The translations under genes and the position numbers were made by a program. 64,000 bases of DNA from Cyanoderma ruficeps. Lineage: Eukaryota; Chordata; Aves; Passeriformes; Timaliidae. Shown here piece after piece: positions 1 to 13,900 of this stretch. Each line of letters begins with the position of its first letter. Position 1 is the first letter of the stretch. The DNA lies in NCBI GenBank assembly GCA_008694505.1, contig VZDJ01000090.1, positions 9,993,646 through 10,057,645 on the forward strand. Direction: 5' to 3'. Below the pieces are notes generated by a model that saw only the letters and a program-made list of their open reading frames with translations, was not told the DNA's origin and ran no database searches.

Positions 1-3000
1 CAGTGTGGCTTTTTCTTGGTAAAGCAGCAGCAAAAAATAATTTCCTGTGCTATGAGCCAACAACTTCACTGAGTCCCATTGCTCTGTTAATGTCTTGATT
101 TGAAGCAAGTAGGGAATTTGAAAATAGAAACTCAGCTTTTCACTCCTGAATTTAGGACTGGTTTTGTTTTTCAAGGAGCACGGGGTCAATATTTTTTAAT
201 AGTAAGAATGCCTGGTTCCAATAATATGGTTGCTGTGGAAAGATTAGAATTTAATTTGACACAAATTGTGTCCATGCTATAGCATCAAGCTGCCATTATA
301 GAGTAGTAATTATTCTCCAGCATGTCTCATATAAAATTCTTACCTTGCACATGATCACCACACCAGCTGTATGCCATCAGTCCCACAGCAGTCTTTTGAA
401 GGAGGCATATGGCTTGGTGGGCTGCTAACACAGAAGGAAATCACATCATCATCAGAACTCCTTGAGACCCATATAATCCCATTTTAGCCCTTCCGCAGAA
501 CTTTAAATAAGGTCTGAGATGGTCTTAAATGAGACTAAGATAGTTCATCTACTGTGAACATTTCCTTTGAGCATAGGAGCATTTCAGCCTTATGCAGTTG
601 TTGCTATCGAAGTTAATTCTTACAGAACAATTGCTTCACTGTTCTACCCAAGATATTAGTGTTATCTGTAGCACAGTAATGGGAACTGCTGTAATGTCTT
701 AGAGACCACAAACATAATTCTCTGACCTAAAGAAATATGAGATTGCTCTTTGCATAAATCCTTAGGTGATGTAGGTACAGAAATCCTATTGACACTCTTA
801 ACATCAAAGAAAATCATCTAGTGTGTCCTTCCGCCTTAAGGCAGGATAAGCAAAACAAATTATTTCTGGCAGATACTGTCTAATCTGTTTTTAAAGAACT
901 TTAATGAGGGAGACCCCAACATCTCCCTAGGCAATCTATTGCTGTAATTCCCTATCCTTACACTGAGTTTTCAGTGGGGGTAAGAGAGTATTTAAAAATA
1001 AAGGAGAATTGAGGAAGCAAAAGAGAGAGAAAGGGTGACAGTCCTAAGCCCCTTCAACTGAAGTTTCTACAAGCAAGATTTTTTAATGTGGGTCATCACA
1101 TAAAGGGTATTTGAGGACACTGAGATGATGTAGTATCTAGGTATAAAATGGTTCCTGTGAAAACCAGAAAAGGCATCTTTCTTATTTTTCCATCCCACAA
1201 ACTGGCATTTTACATTATTGGGAAAGCCTAAGAACGCAGAAGAAAATGTATTCTTTGATCACGGTCCTAATACTAAATCAATCTAACAGAGAATTGGAAT
1301 TGTAGATGCATTAGGAAGACATAGGATGCATAAATTGCATAGAATGCATAAATTGCATGGCTAGATTAAAGTGGAAGCTCTTGAACAATTTTTTCCTTCA
1401 CATCAGAGCAAAAAACTGATCTCCCAGAAAAATCAAAACAAGGAAAAAATATCCATCTTGACTGCTTTGTAATCTAATTCTGTGTTATAGGCCAAGTTGT
1501 GAGGAGGGTGTTTACAGCAATGAGGTACTAATATATTCATTGGAAGCCAAAGTGTTCGCTGAAAAATACTGAAGTACAAAAGCAATTACCATTAATCATT
1601 ATATGCAATGGAAGTAGAGTTATTGTGAGGTAATAATGCCTTCTGAAATAGCACATTACCACCTAGGATAAAAGAGCAGTTTCTGCACTGCTGTTGCTGC
1701 TCTCTTGTGAATGCTTATGACGTCCTTTTTTGTATGTTTCGCTGTCCAGGTGGGTTCTGACCTAAGCAAAGAGCATGGCTCTCCAACAGAGAAAGCTCAT
1801 TCTCCATAATAATGAGGAGCATAGTTATTGCAACCTCTGGGCATGCAAACTGGAAACATTCATGTAAAGCCCTCAAATAGGCTTTTGCACAGGAAGATAA
1901 TGGCTTCTGCCCAACTACTGTGCAGAAAAGCAGTGCCAGCTGTCTGTACCTCTGTGCTGCCAATTCCTTAAGCAGACCACAGGCCAAGGGCTGACCTTCT
2001 GCACCAAGCATGAGGAATTGCCTGAGTGCAGCTCACAGTCACTTCTAGCACAAATCAAGGAAGGTGAGGTCAACCTGAGGCAGCAGAATTCACGAAAGGC
2101 TTAGTCAAAGAAGGAGGATCCTTTATCTGATGATGAGGCAAGGAATGTCAAGGGAAAATGATCTGGCACCCAACCAGCAGTACCTACAATAATGCCATGG
2201 GCAAGGAGAAGCATTGCCTTGTAGGCAAGTTCAGTGTCACTGCTGAGTAATTTGCCCTGACAGCAACAGCCTCTCCTGTACCTGCCCTGTTCATTTTGTC
2301 AAAATAACAGGGGGATGTTCTGATGTACTACTCAAGTAGAAAGGAGCTGATACGGAGAAAGCACAGGAGATAACAAACAACAAGCTATGAACTTGAAATC
2401 AAGCCTCAACTTTCTGTAATTCCTAGGTCTCAGAGGAAAACCAAACCTTTTGGGCACAGCTAGCAGTGTTACTTAAATCCCTTACAGAAGATGGTGTGCT
2501 CCTGCATGAACTTCAGTGCAGCACTTAAGTGAAAGATCATAGTACCCTTTCAAGAATTCTTCCTAGAGAGGTGCCTCTAGGCAAATTCTTTTTACCTGTT
2601 TTCTAGTTGATTTGTGGGTCTGTTGATTTCAAGCCCATTATATTAAGGCAGGGTGGTCTACATGATTCTACTAATGAGCAGCTGTAGGTGACACTCTGAC
2701 ATGCTAGTAGCTATGGTGGAACAGCTTGGGGAATAACTTCACAATTTTTAGCTTTCTGCTTAGACTCCTACCCCTCCAAATTCTCTTAAAACTTCAACTA
2801 GGGAGAGTTTCTTTTGCAAAAAGAATTGTGCATTTGAGTGCTATAGAGCTGGGGAGAGAAAGAAGAAGAAGAAAATCATCTTTCCTTCAGGAGCTTCATT
2901 ATGTACATAAATTTCTTGCATTTCTACTTATCTCAGTAATTGCATCCTTATATTTATACAAACACCTTTTATTTCAAGGAACCATTTCAAATTTCAATTA

Positions 3001-6000
3001 GCTCTGAAATTCAAGTTTACCGGAATGAGAGCAGCAACTGTGTTTAACATCTCACTAAGATATTGCATAACAGCTTAGGATAGTATGACATTTTCAGATG
3101 TTGAATTTCAGTTTGTGTAAATCACATTTCTAGAAATTTTGACATTTCTGTACGTGCTTTCTGTCTAGAGGTAGCTTTGATGATATTTCTTTACCAGGGG
3201 CTCATTAGAACTAAACATTAGCTCTATGCTGATATATTAACCTATCCCTGAAAAAACAGTTATGTAAGTATTTTGTTGAATCATGAAACTACCATAAATC
3301 ACAGAAAAATTCCATGTGAAAGATCAGACCTGATATGTTCTTGTCTGCTACCCCTGTTTTACGTATCTGGCCCTTCTGAAAGGGCTTCTAGAATAAATAT
3401 TTTATTGCATGAACTTAAGAACTTAATGTGTGACAGGTGTAAAATGCTACAGAGATTTTTTTAGATACTATAGCTTTAAGTAAATTGAGAATTCAGAAAA
3501 AGTAGTGATGTCTGTTGGAATCTTTTCATCACATTCCGCTGTATTTTATATAACAGATCCAAGAAATTTCTTCTTTGGTTTAGTGATAAAGGTGTTTGCC
3601 CTCACTTCTTCAGCCTTGGACAATCTTCTTACGAAAAAGAGATTATTGATAGAGCCCAAAAGAAATGTTGTGTTCATCTGGAACTGGCTTCGTTATGGTT
3701 TTGCATCGACTTTTGGAAAACATTGTTTTCTTGACTTCAAGTAAATTTCATTAAATTACACTTATTCAGACTTAGAAAGATAGCTTAAATTTGTATTTAC
3801 TCTTTTTGTACACTTACCTATTGCATTTGGGTTTGTCAAACATGGTAATTTACTCTCCTTAATATCAATATTGTTCCATGTGTGAGTATTTGTGTGTGCC
3901 TAACTGGGGACAACAGCAAAACACAAAACTGCTGACAGGGAAGGAAAGAATGAATACTTTGTTCATAATCAGAAAGTAGATTGTTTGTTCCCAACAAGGT
4001 TTCAAGTGAATTCAGCCTAATATTCCTCTAAAGTTGCAACAGTCCTTGAAAATCTTTCACTTCAAATATTTAACACTAAGTAATAATTTAGACATGACAA
4101 TTCAAGAGTATGAATTAACTTTGCATGAGTTCTCTTTAAGGATTAACAACAGATTTTAAAGTTTTCATAGTGACTGAAACTTTCAGGTGCAGCCAACACA
4201 TTCCTGACCCATTTAAACAGAAACTTGAGATACTTCTTATTGGAGGAAATAGCCAAATATATGTGACTAGCAGAGAGTTCTGCTATATTTAGATTTGTTT
4301 TCTTCTCTCTCTTTCTTTCTCTTTTTATTAAAAAAATTAACAGAATTTTCATCTCTGGGAAGGAGGTCACTGGGGAAATGTCCTCAGTGGACTCTTGTGG
4401 TGTGAAATTATCTGTTATTTAAGTTTTGTATATTTCTCTAGAGCATTAATTTTCATTCATCCTTTTAACTTATTTGCATTTAGGTTTTGGTGGTTGTGTT
4501 AAGCATTGTGTAAACACAGAACAGGATTTAATTCCTTCCCTCTGGTACTGGATACATCTGAATTATTTAATATGAAAACTCCTGTTCTTTCTGAGCACCC
4601 GGTGTAAAGATCAGTATATTTGTACATCACAACCGAGCTGCTCTTTCTTTCTTGTGCTTTTTGGTTAGTAAGTTGAGGAGAACAAACCCAGCTCCAGTTT
4701 GTGTCCCAGTTGTGAGGCAGGCATCTTATCCCATTTAGAGGCAGGGATATCAGACCTGTGCAGACCACTGACATACCCAGGGTTTCTTAGGGTGCTCCCT
4801 ACTGCACAGGCAGCCAGTGTCCTTAACCTTGGGACCAATCAACCCTCCTCTCACTGCATGAGTGGAGATTCCCATATAAAAAGTGATAAGTTTCCAGTCC
4901 TTTTTGCTTTGAGTGGACACCTTCTCTGTTACCATCTAGCAGAGATGCAGCACTGGGAAGGAGGTGATCAAAGTGATGTATTGTCTGATATTTAGCCCCA
5001 AAACCTGTGACTGGACACTGTATTCTTCCAGGGCTGCAACTTAGCACTGCACTTCATGCTGATGCCCTTCATGGTTTAGAGCTACAACAAATTGCACATT
5101 TCAGCCACTACCAACTCGGGGGCAGCGTGTAGCAGTTGGAGTCTGGACTGAAGGGATGTCCCAAGACCTTGCAGTAAATGGACGCCTGAAGCATTCAAAT
5201 AGAGCAGGTTCACTAGGTAAAGCTGTGGCTAAGGGAAATGGGCTAATAGCCAAGGTATTCTGGTAAGGCAGTGGAGCTCAAAGAGAAACAAGGCTGAAAA
5301 GGTCGATTAGCTTTCTCTGTGGTGGGGGAGGAGGAGGTAGTAGGAGGAACTGTGTTCTGCCTTGAGTCCATATGGGTCTCTGGAGAGAAATGGGAGCAAA
5401 GCAGCTGTTCTGTGCATGAGGACACAGCTGGTTGGGGCAAGACCTTTCTAAAGAAAAGAAAAGCCTTGAAAGATTTCTGATTTGTTTCTGCTGTTTTTTA
5501 GGGATCTGTGGTATCTGTGCAGAGTAAGAATGAAGAAAGTAACGCTTAGAAGATACTTTGAAAAGGAAGTCTTGTTTAACCAAGAAGCTTGTCCAGTAAC
5601 TCTCATAGTTTCTACTGGTGGTTTCAGGTACGAGACAGTTTTTGGAGATTTTTGTCTTCACATTCCTTCTCCTATCGGATCCATAAGTATTACGTGAAAA
5701 AATGTTTATTTTATATCTGTACAAATATTGCAGAAAATCTGTTTATTTCCTGGGAATAATACAGATGAAGTTATATAGAGTGTGATATTTGTTGCTATCC
5801 AAATATATCAATATGTCATTCCCTAAATGGTGTTCTAGGAAAATGTGTTGGTCTTTCTTTTGACACTTTCTTGCCTCCTCTGCAGAATGCTCTGTGAGGG
5901 TTCTCTGCTATGCATTTCCTTTATTTTTAAGTTGGTCAGATCTAGAGAAACTGATGGAGAGATGAGAAGCCAAGTCTTGCTCAAGTAAAAATGTATACAA

Positions 6001-7780
6001 AATGTGGTATTTATATCACCTTGTGGATTCTTTCCCATATGGCATTCTATGGTGTCTACTCTCAGAGTTCCAGTTAAGGGTAGGTTAGAGTGAATTGTCA
6101 TACATAATAAATTGTGGAATTACTGAGGAGAGCAAAACGATTGAGGATGTATTTGACTGCAGTTTGGTGAATTTGTTTCATTAAGGCATGGATGGCAACT
6201 GAGTTGTCTTCAGCAAAGCCTTTTTCAAACTTTTCCATGTGATTGCTTGGCTGAATAAGGCATTGCATCAAGCTGTGACTGCAGTGGTATGTTCTGAGCT
6301 GAGACATTATGAGTCTTGCCTCTGACATAGGCTGAACTCTATGGTGGGCTCACTTGAAAAACTACAGTTTGCAGGACAAACACAGCTTTCAAAACAAAGC
6401 AAGTTTGTATTTGATTCATTTGTAAATATTCCTGGGCTGCATGTGTAAAGTCACGAGCACTTTAGGGATGGTGGTGGCATTAGGGGAAAAGATAATATCA
6501 TCATATTTACAGGTACAAGAGTGTGCCAGGGGGAACTTCTACACAAGAGAACAGAAGCAACGGGTGAAAATACGCTCTTACTACTGAGTTAGGATTGGGG
6601 ATTTACAGAAGTTGTAATTCCAAATCAAACTAGAGATTGAGGATAAAAATCATTTGGATGCCTCTGTGAACCAATCTTTAGGTTACATGGTCCAAAGCTA
6701 TGGTCAGCCAGCAGGAAGCTCCTGGCACTTGGTGAAAGGAAGGATTTCCATGTTTTGTGGAATTTGCTTAGTAATGCTTCTGGACTTCTTGCTTGTTTGA
6801 CATGGCAAAACATCTGGTAGGGTTATTGTGATACAAGTGCACTGTCAGAAAGAGCCCCAAATAAATGCAGGATCAAAACCATTTTAGCAGTGGGAGGGAA
6901 TGGAGCTGTCAGAATTTCAGATTGTCAACTTTGTCCCCTCCGGGCAGCAGCATTACTGATGGGGAATTGAGGCATTCCAGTACTTTCCTCTGGAAGAGAA
7001 AGGCAAGGCTGTTAGCAGAGGGTGTCCAAGCTGAGAGCCAGGAGTGCAACCAGCCAGAAGCTCAGAGCTGTGAGCTCCTCTGGTGGCATGAGAAGGCCTG
7101 GGGGCTCAGCACGGCATGAGCACATGGCCTGCAGCCACATGGCTGCTGCTCTGCCTGTGCCCAGCTGGGTGCACGGCCTCCCTGAGCCCACAAGACAAGG
7201 ATGCCTCAACACCTTTCTGCTGAACCCTCTTCTGGCAGGCAGCCTGCATGTGGAGGACATAAGTCACAGCTCGTGGTAATTCTGCTGTTTATTTTTTAAA
7301 AACATCAAAGCAAAACGATAGCTTATCAGCTGACTAATTTCTAAGATAATTCTTCCTGGAGGCTTTTTTACCAGAGAAAGACTAGAGAGTATTCTTATGG
7401 ATCATGTTGTAGAGGTTTTTCTCTTTATAGTGAGAACAGGGAAAAAGGTATATGAGATAAGACTAAGAAATATAGGTGACTGAATGGACAAAGCTGGCGC
7501 TGACAGGCAGCTGGAAAGGGCAGGTTAACAAATACAGGAAAAAGGAGATGAGAGATCTAGACAGTGCAAAAATCCTCCATTCTTAATGGAGCAAGATCAG
7601 TGGGCACTGTGCTGAAACAACCCTCTGTTGTCAGCATATCTTGTTTCCCAGTAACTTAAATGAGAAATCACTTGAGAAGCATTTCTTGTAAGTTTGTCAG
7701 TGCATTGTATACTGCGCTGTTTCTGCAGTCAGTTAAACCTGTTGAAATGTATCTTATTACTTCCACACAGAACACGAAGA
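1..7780. other. AT-rich unique DNA, no gene recognised
   Basis: I see no recognisable exon or repeat family here. Open frames on both strands are short and resemble no family I know. Local features are a short tandem duplication at 1323-1358, a pyrimidine run at 4298-4326, and a GC-richer patch at about 6860-7270 where long frames appear on both strands simply because stop codons are scarce. The stretch could be intergenic or intronic. Confidence 0.6.
1323..1358. repeat. 18-bp tandem duplication
   Basis: Two adjacent 18-bp units, AGGATGCATAAATTGCAT and AGAATGCATAAATTGCAT, differ at a single base. Each contains the palindromic core ATGCAT. This is a small local duplication with no known function. 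Confidence 0.85.
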
Positions 7781-7789
7781 GCAGTCATT

Positions 7790-7960
7790 TCCAGAAATGA
7801 GAGCACTCTGTATAATTAAATGGAATGTGTTATGCATAATATATATACGCTTCAAAAATAAAGATTATCTGCTCTGCAGATGTCAGTCAATATTAACTGA
7901 CTCAGTGCAGGAATCTGTCCACTGGCAAGCAAACAGGAATTGAAACAGCAATAAAAGTGA
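7790..7960. promoter_or_regulatory. Motif-dense AT-rich block, possible enhancer
   Basis: The block contains the 10-bp palindrome TTATGCATAA (7830-7839), a TAATTAAA homeodomain-like core just before it, and an inverted repeat GTCAGT/ACTGAC (7882-7887 and 7896-7901) that runs into an AP-1-like TGACTCA (7898-7904). Dense factor motifs of this kind are typical of conserved non-coding elements in vertebrate gene deserts. I infer possible regulatory function from composition only and cannot test conservation. Confidence 0.2.
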
Positions 7961-10900
7961 AGATCTTCTAGTGGAAGTTGAGAAAGAACTCCCAAAAAAG
8001 AAATTAAGTGAGAAATTTCTTTGTCTTCTGATGAGACATTGAGGATGAAAACTTACAAGTAGGACATTGTGTATAAAGGCACCATAACTGAGAAAGAGGT
8101 ATGTGAAGTTGAGGAAAAGGAGGGGAAAAAATATCTACTAGTCACTAGTACACTAGAGCTGTGTGTAACACAGAAAAAGACATGCCAGGAAGCCTCATTT
8201 ATTGCACTTGGCAAAACTATCAGGTGAGAGAACCTGTAAATGTGTGAAGGTAGAGATAGGAGGGGGAAATAAATCTGAAGGTGATCAGACAGACAGTCCT
8301 TAAACACAAGCGCTGTCTTCTCACCATGTAACCTTTGAAAAGTCATTTTTGTCTCAGATTTTGAAGGGAAGGTAGTAGCCAGTCTCTTGCACAGTGCCAC
8401 TACCCCTGCCTCAGATCCTGTCATGCATCCTGCTGTCCCAGTGTGCCTGCCCCACAATGACAGCTGGCTCTTACAGAATGGTATATATATATTGATTTAC
8501 GTAGCAGACATATCACCAGCATCAGATCGCGTGGCTTGACAGATAGGGATTGTGTAAAACCCAGGGTAAAGCCCCTTCCCCAAAATGATTTTTTTTCTGT
8601 TTTGGCGAGTCTTTATGCCTACTTTGTGCTCTGCATGCTACGTATTTTGTTTTTAATGATGGTATTGAAGGGATAAATACTGTCTTCTTAAAAGAAAGTT
8701 TATTCCTGAATTGCTTTAGACATTTATGCTTGTGAATAGATGCTAAAAGAAAAAAGGCTATTATAAAACTCTGGTATTGACCAACCCTGTTGCTTTACTA
8801 CACCTCAGAAACAGTATGATGCTCAGATGGATGTCCAGAATGGCTGCACCTGTGGTTTTGGTTTGGGTTATTTTAATAATGTGGTTAAAGCCAGGCTGGG
8901 TCTTCTAGAGACTGAATGCAGTATAAGCTTAGCACCTCTTTGCTCCCTTCACAGATCAGCAGTCTGTGAAACCTTATCTGAAGGTATCTTGGGTAGGGCT
9001 GGTCCTTGTTTGGAGTTCAAGTGCATTGCATTTGTTTTCAGACCTAATTACTGTCATAAATTAGCCTCTCTACTTCCCTTATGTAGAATTGATCTCTTTT
9101 GCTTTGTACTTGTTACCATAAGTTAGTTGGTGTCGAACTTCTCTCAGTTACTTGTAAATTGTTCCCCTTTTTTCCTTAAATACTCTAGTATTTGGCTACA
9201 GCACTTGTACTGGATGACATCTGCCTTCTTCCCTTCTGAGCAAAACAGCAAATAGCAGCCTCTTCAAAAGAATGAAAAATTTTAAGTAACTCAAATACTC
9301 AAATTTGTATTTGGGCATTGGAATATCCAGGAAAGTGAATTTTATTTTTTCTGTGTTTCAGTCACACCAGCAAACAATGTCTCGGATGTTTGAGTGAGGT
9401 CTTGCAGATTTCATCAATCAGACCTGGATAATTTAAGGATGTCATTAAGTTTCAGACATTCAGCATTTTCCTTAGGTATGTTTTCTCTCACACAGTACTA
9501 CTGACGAAATCAGTTTGCGATGTTGCTGGTAACTGTTGGTATCTCTGTGAAATGAGATCCACACATACTCTGACTGAAACTACCTCCGGAACACTGCTGC
9601 CCTGTGACACCCTTCCAGAAAAGGCTTTTACAGTGGAGAGTTCAAGTGAGGCCTTCCAATAGGCTTATCCCTGCTCCATGCTAGCCTAGCCAAGTGCCAC
9701 TTAGCTGTCCCAGTCTTTCTAAGACAATTGTGCCATCTCTTTAACAATCTTTTCCCTTTCTCCTGAGTACCCACCAGTCTGTGCTCATCACAGGGTGCAG
9801 TTTTCCAGCTGTGACTGTATCAGCACTGGATTTTTCATTCAATGATATTGTTTGTTATCACTGGTTGCAGTACAGAGGGCAAGTGGACTGAATTTTCCAT
9901 TTCAAACAGTTTTAGTCTTGTATTGAGGCTGGGATGTAGCGTGCACCCTGTAAAGAACCAGGCTCAGGAGTTCATTATCAAACTTGGCTCCCTCTTCCAG
10001 CCAAACACCCCTGGATAAATAGAATTGTGTGCTTTGCCATTTTGCTGCTGCATATTAATATAGATTCCTCTGTGGGGGCCGAGAAGCTGAAATTCACTGA
10101 ATGTAGTTAAACTGCTTTTTCCGTGATTATAATGAGAGAGGCCTGGTGAGATCACAGGAAAGCAAGCCACACATACAGGGCATTTTCTGCAGTTTATATT
10201 AAAAATTTAAATAGCTGCAGAAAAATAGGTTGTTTGGGAGATTAAAAGTGTACATTATTTCCTTTATGGCATTGCTTCTTCTGAACTGTCAGTAGCATTG
10301 CACTATTTTCTCTGCAGGGGATCAAACAGAGTTCGGGGAAAGTGGATGTCTACTCCCTAAGGCAATTTGTTTAAACAATGGTGTTGAAACAGAGCTCAGA
10401 ATTACGTTTAATATGAATGAGAAGCTGGAACCATTTGAAAAGGCAGATGGAGGATTTTCCAGAACCTGCCATTTTCCATGTTTTCCTTTTGGATTAACCA
10501 TGTTTCCTGCTCCTGGTAGGAAAGGCACAAACAGGTTGTAAACCACACCTAGATTTTTACCTGACCATGTGAGGAGTGACTGCCTCAGTATGACTCATTT
10601 TGCTCTCTCTGTTGTATAAGTCTCAGTTCAAAATCCACAGGACTGTTTTTATCTCAGCATTGACTGGCTTTCAGTTTGCACAGGAGAGTAGCACCTGAAT
10701 AGGGCTGAGTAGAAAGTATGTCATCCAAAGCTGTATAAGCAGACCAGTAGACGACCAGAAGTGATTACATACACAAGCTGGATCACATTCAGTGTAGACC
10801 TTGTCCTTGTCTCTCAATGTCCCCACATTGGATGCCTCTGTTCAGTGTCCAGTATGGGTTCTCCTGTTGGAACAATAACTTTCAGGATTGGCATAGGTGT

Positions 10901-13900
10901 GTTTGGTCCCGTGTGACAGCACAGAAGTGTGTCAGGCAACCTATTATACATCTAAATACCTGTTGTTTATGAGCCTCCTTAACTCTTGCCAGGCCCATGA
11001 AGGGCTGTAGCACTTTCTCTGACCACCTGAGTAGAGCAAGTCCAATCTCTCAAGAAAACAGTAGGAACTTGTCATGACAGGTAAAAGAATTATAATAGAA
11101 AAGCCTCATAAAATCAGGCCTGCTCTGTTAAATTGCCAAAGTTAGCCTGTCACTTCTTCTAAGTAATTTGCAAGTTCCTGTGTGAAAACAGTCTTGGTAT
11201 GAAAACTCGTTAGCATAACAACCTATTCCTGGGTTGAAAAACAAATGCACCTGTAATAACAAGGGATTTGTCCCATGAGAATCAGTAAAGAAAATATGTA
11301 CACAATCTAAGAATAGAAATATTTGATAGACAAGTAGAATACCTTTTACTAACCAATAGAGTAACTGGCAAGAAAGCTATTAACCAATTCAAGCTGCACA
11401 CGAGGTCTGTATAAACTGTGCAAAATGAGTTGTGAAAATAAAGAATGGGCTTTTCCCTGCATGAAGATAATGGAGTCAGGGCTAGGTTATTGCATAAGAA
11501 CTCATGTCTGAGGAGCCAGATGATGGCACAGGGAAGTTCAGTTGTATTGAATGGCACCACGTTTCTCCTGGCATGCCCCAGCCTGGCCCGTCTTGTCTGA
11601 CCTTTTGCTTTGTTTTTGATACCAGGAGATAGAATTCAGTGCCCCTCTACAGGGTGGCACTGTTATACCTGGCATACTGTCTTTCAATTTGCTCTCTCAT
11701 GGCTGTGGGAGTGGGGTAGAGTTAAGTCTGAAGTTTAATTCAAGCTGCAGAAAGACCCTTCCTGAGAATCAAAGTACTTGCATTTAAATGTTGGTGTACG
11801 TGATATGATGTCTATAGTTGCTGGTAATAAAATTTATTTTTGTCCATATTTATATATTTAACAAGCTTAATTTATAAAATGATAAAAACAGTCAATAGTC
11901 TTCAGTCAATAGAGGCACAATTTGCTACATTCAGTATTTTGGTTGTTCTGCTTATCATGTTTGAGCAAGTCTGAGCTCTAACTCTACTATCCATAAAAAC
12001 TACACAGATTGTAGCTTTGAAGATGGCTCCAATATCCTTTGCCTCCTGTCCTAAAGCACTGGATTAATGAATATACAGAGGACATGAACATCAGCCAGAT
12101 TTTCCAAGAAATGTGGAAGATATTAGAGGCTTTTACTTGGCACATCACATACGCTTAAAAAATTAGTTTTTTGTGAAAATAATCCTGATGAGCATGTTTG
12201 TCATGTCTCTTCAAATCATACAAAAGCTTTTACACCCTGTGGGCTTTCAAGCCTTTCTTTATTAAATACTCTCTAGCCTGTACTGAAGTAATCTTCAACA
12301 TGAGGATTTTGAGTGTAGTAAAAATAATTGCTTCTTACATGATCCTGACTTGTAACTGAATATAAAGTTATGCTTGTACTACTGTTTTGGGGTTTTTTTT
12401 CCTCCTTAGACTTTTTTATCCCTCTTTCCATTTTATTGTTCAGTTACCTGCATTCATCTTGCAGCGCATATCAGAGTTACAGGTCTTATTTTAGATTGTG
12501 TATCACTACTGATAATTAGGAATTCTAACCTCCTTTTGTTGTGTTTAGACAGAACATCTGAGCTTCATTTTTAAATTAGAAAGAGATAAGATGAAATAAA
12601 GAGATAGAGCATTGGTTAAATGAGACTTGTGAAGCCTTACTTTTCTATATCACCTCCTTAGACTGTTCAAAGCGGAAATTGCATGAATAAGAGAGTTGTG
12701 GTGGTTATATTAGGAGGTTATACTTCACAGTATTTTGTACGTGAGCCTTACAGGAGGTCCCTGAGAGTGGTACTTATATTTGATGAATTAAAAGAATCAA
12801 TAAGAACACACCCCAAAGACTCATCCTTTTAAAGAGCTGCGGAAGTGCACAACTGTTGGTCTTCAGAACATTGCAGGCAGAGGATGATGCTGGCTGGGGT
12901 TTTTTTGGCACAAAGCAAAGGAGAAGGACAGTTCACTGTCTCAGGGACTGACTCAGCAAGCTTTCTCAAATGACAGAGCAATGTAGCTGAACAGCAGCTA
13001 TCCAAGAAAATAGCTATAAAACCTCCTTTAAGTCAATATCTGTGTTTGACTCCAATCCTTTCTGCCTTTCCAGCTGGCATGTTTACTGCCGCACCACCTA
13101 CAGAAGGTGCAGGGACAGCGGAGCATGCTGGGTTAGGTCTGGAGAAACTCCAGCCAATTCTCCAGGCTTCTAATATCTCGTTCCCATTTCTATTGATAGC
13201 CTCAGTTCCTGTCCCACCCCACTGCCAGTAATCTCTTTCTTGCTCCTGCTCGTTGGCAGAACTCCACCCTACCAGAGCTTTTTCATTTATATTATACACC
13301 CTGTTACTGCTGCTGCTTCCCAGCACATGCCTACCTGAGGGTATGAAGATCTTACCCTGTCTTATTCACAGCAGCTGTTCTCATTCCAAAAGTCTGTGTG
13401 AGGGCAGCCAGCATTGCCTGCTTTAGAGAAAAGAGCTTTAATCATTATGAGTGACAGGGAATAAAAAGTTGTTTCTTCTTAACCTCCTCCTCCTCACGAT
13501 GGCGAGGGTTACTCTGCAGTGTCTCTTACTTTGCTTATAGTCTGTTTATATCAATAACCTTTAACTTGCTGTTGTTCTGTCTCTGCACAAATACATCCTA
13601 TGAATGTATAAAAATAAATACATATGAATGTGCATTCATATTAGCTCAGCTGTTAATTCTAGTTATTTGTTAATCATATATTAATAACTGTTCCAAATAG
13701 CTCTTCCAGTGCTGGCATATCAGTCAAAATCACTGGCGTTTCAGCAGTCAAAAACTACTCAGTCTTCATTTGCTGTCTCTCTGTAAATATGTAATAACAG
13801 AGATTGGCTCAGAAAACCCACTGGGACACAATTCCATCAAAAATGCAACTTCTAATGAAAATGAATAAATTTGTTGAGTTGGTACACATCATCATAATGC

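Noticed and set aside
5278..5724. 148-codon minus-strand frame
   Set aside because: Includes a polyproline run from a CCT-rich tract. No domain, and no credible splice sites or start context.
7012..7279. Overlapping frames on both strands in a GC-richer patch
   Set aside because: Mutual shadows with no splice context or family resemblance.
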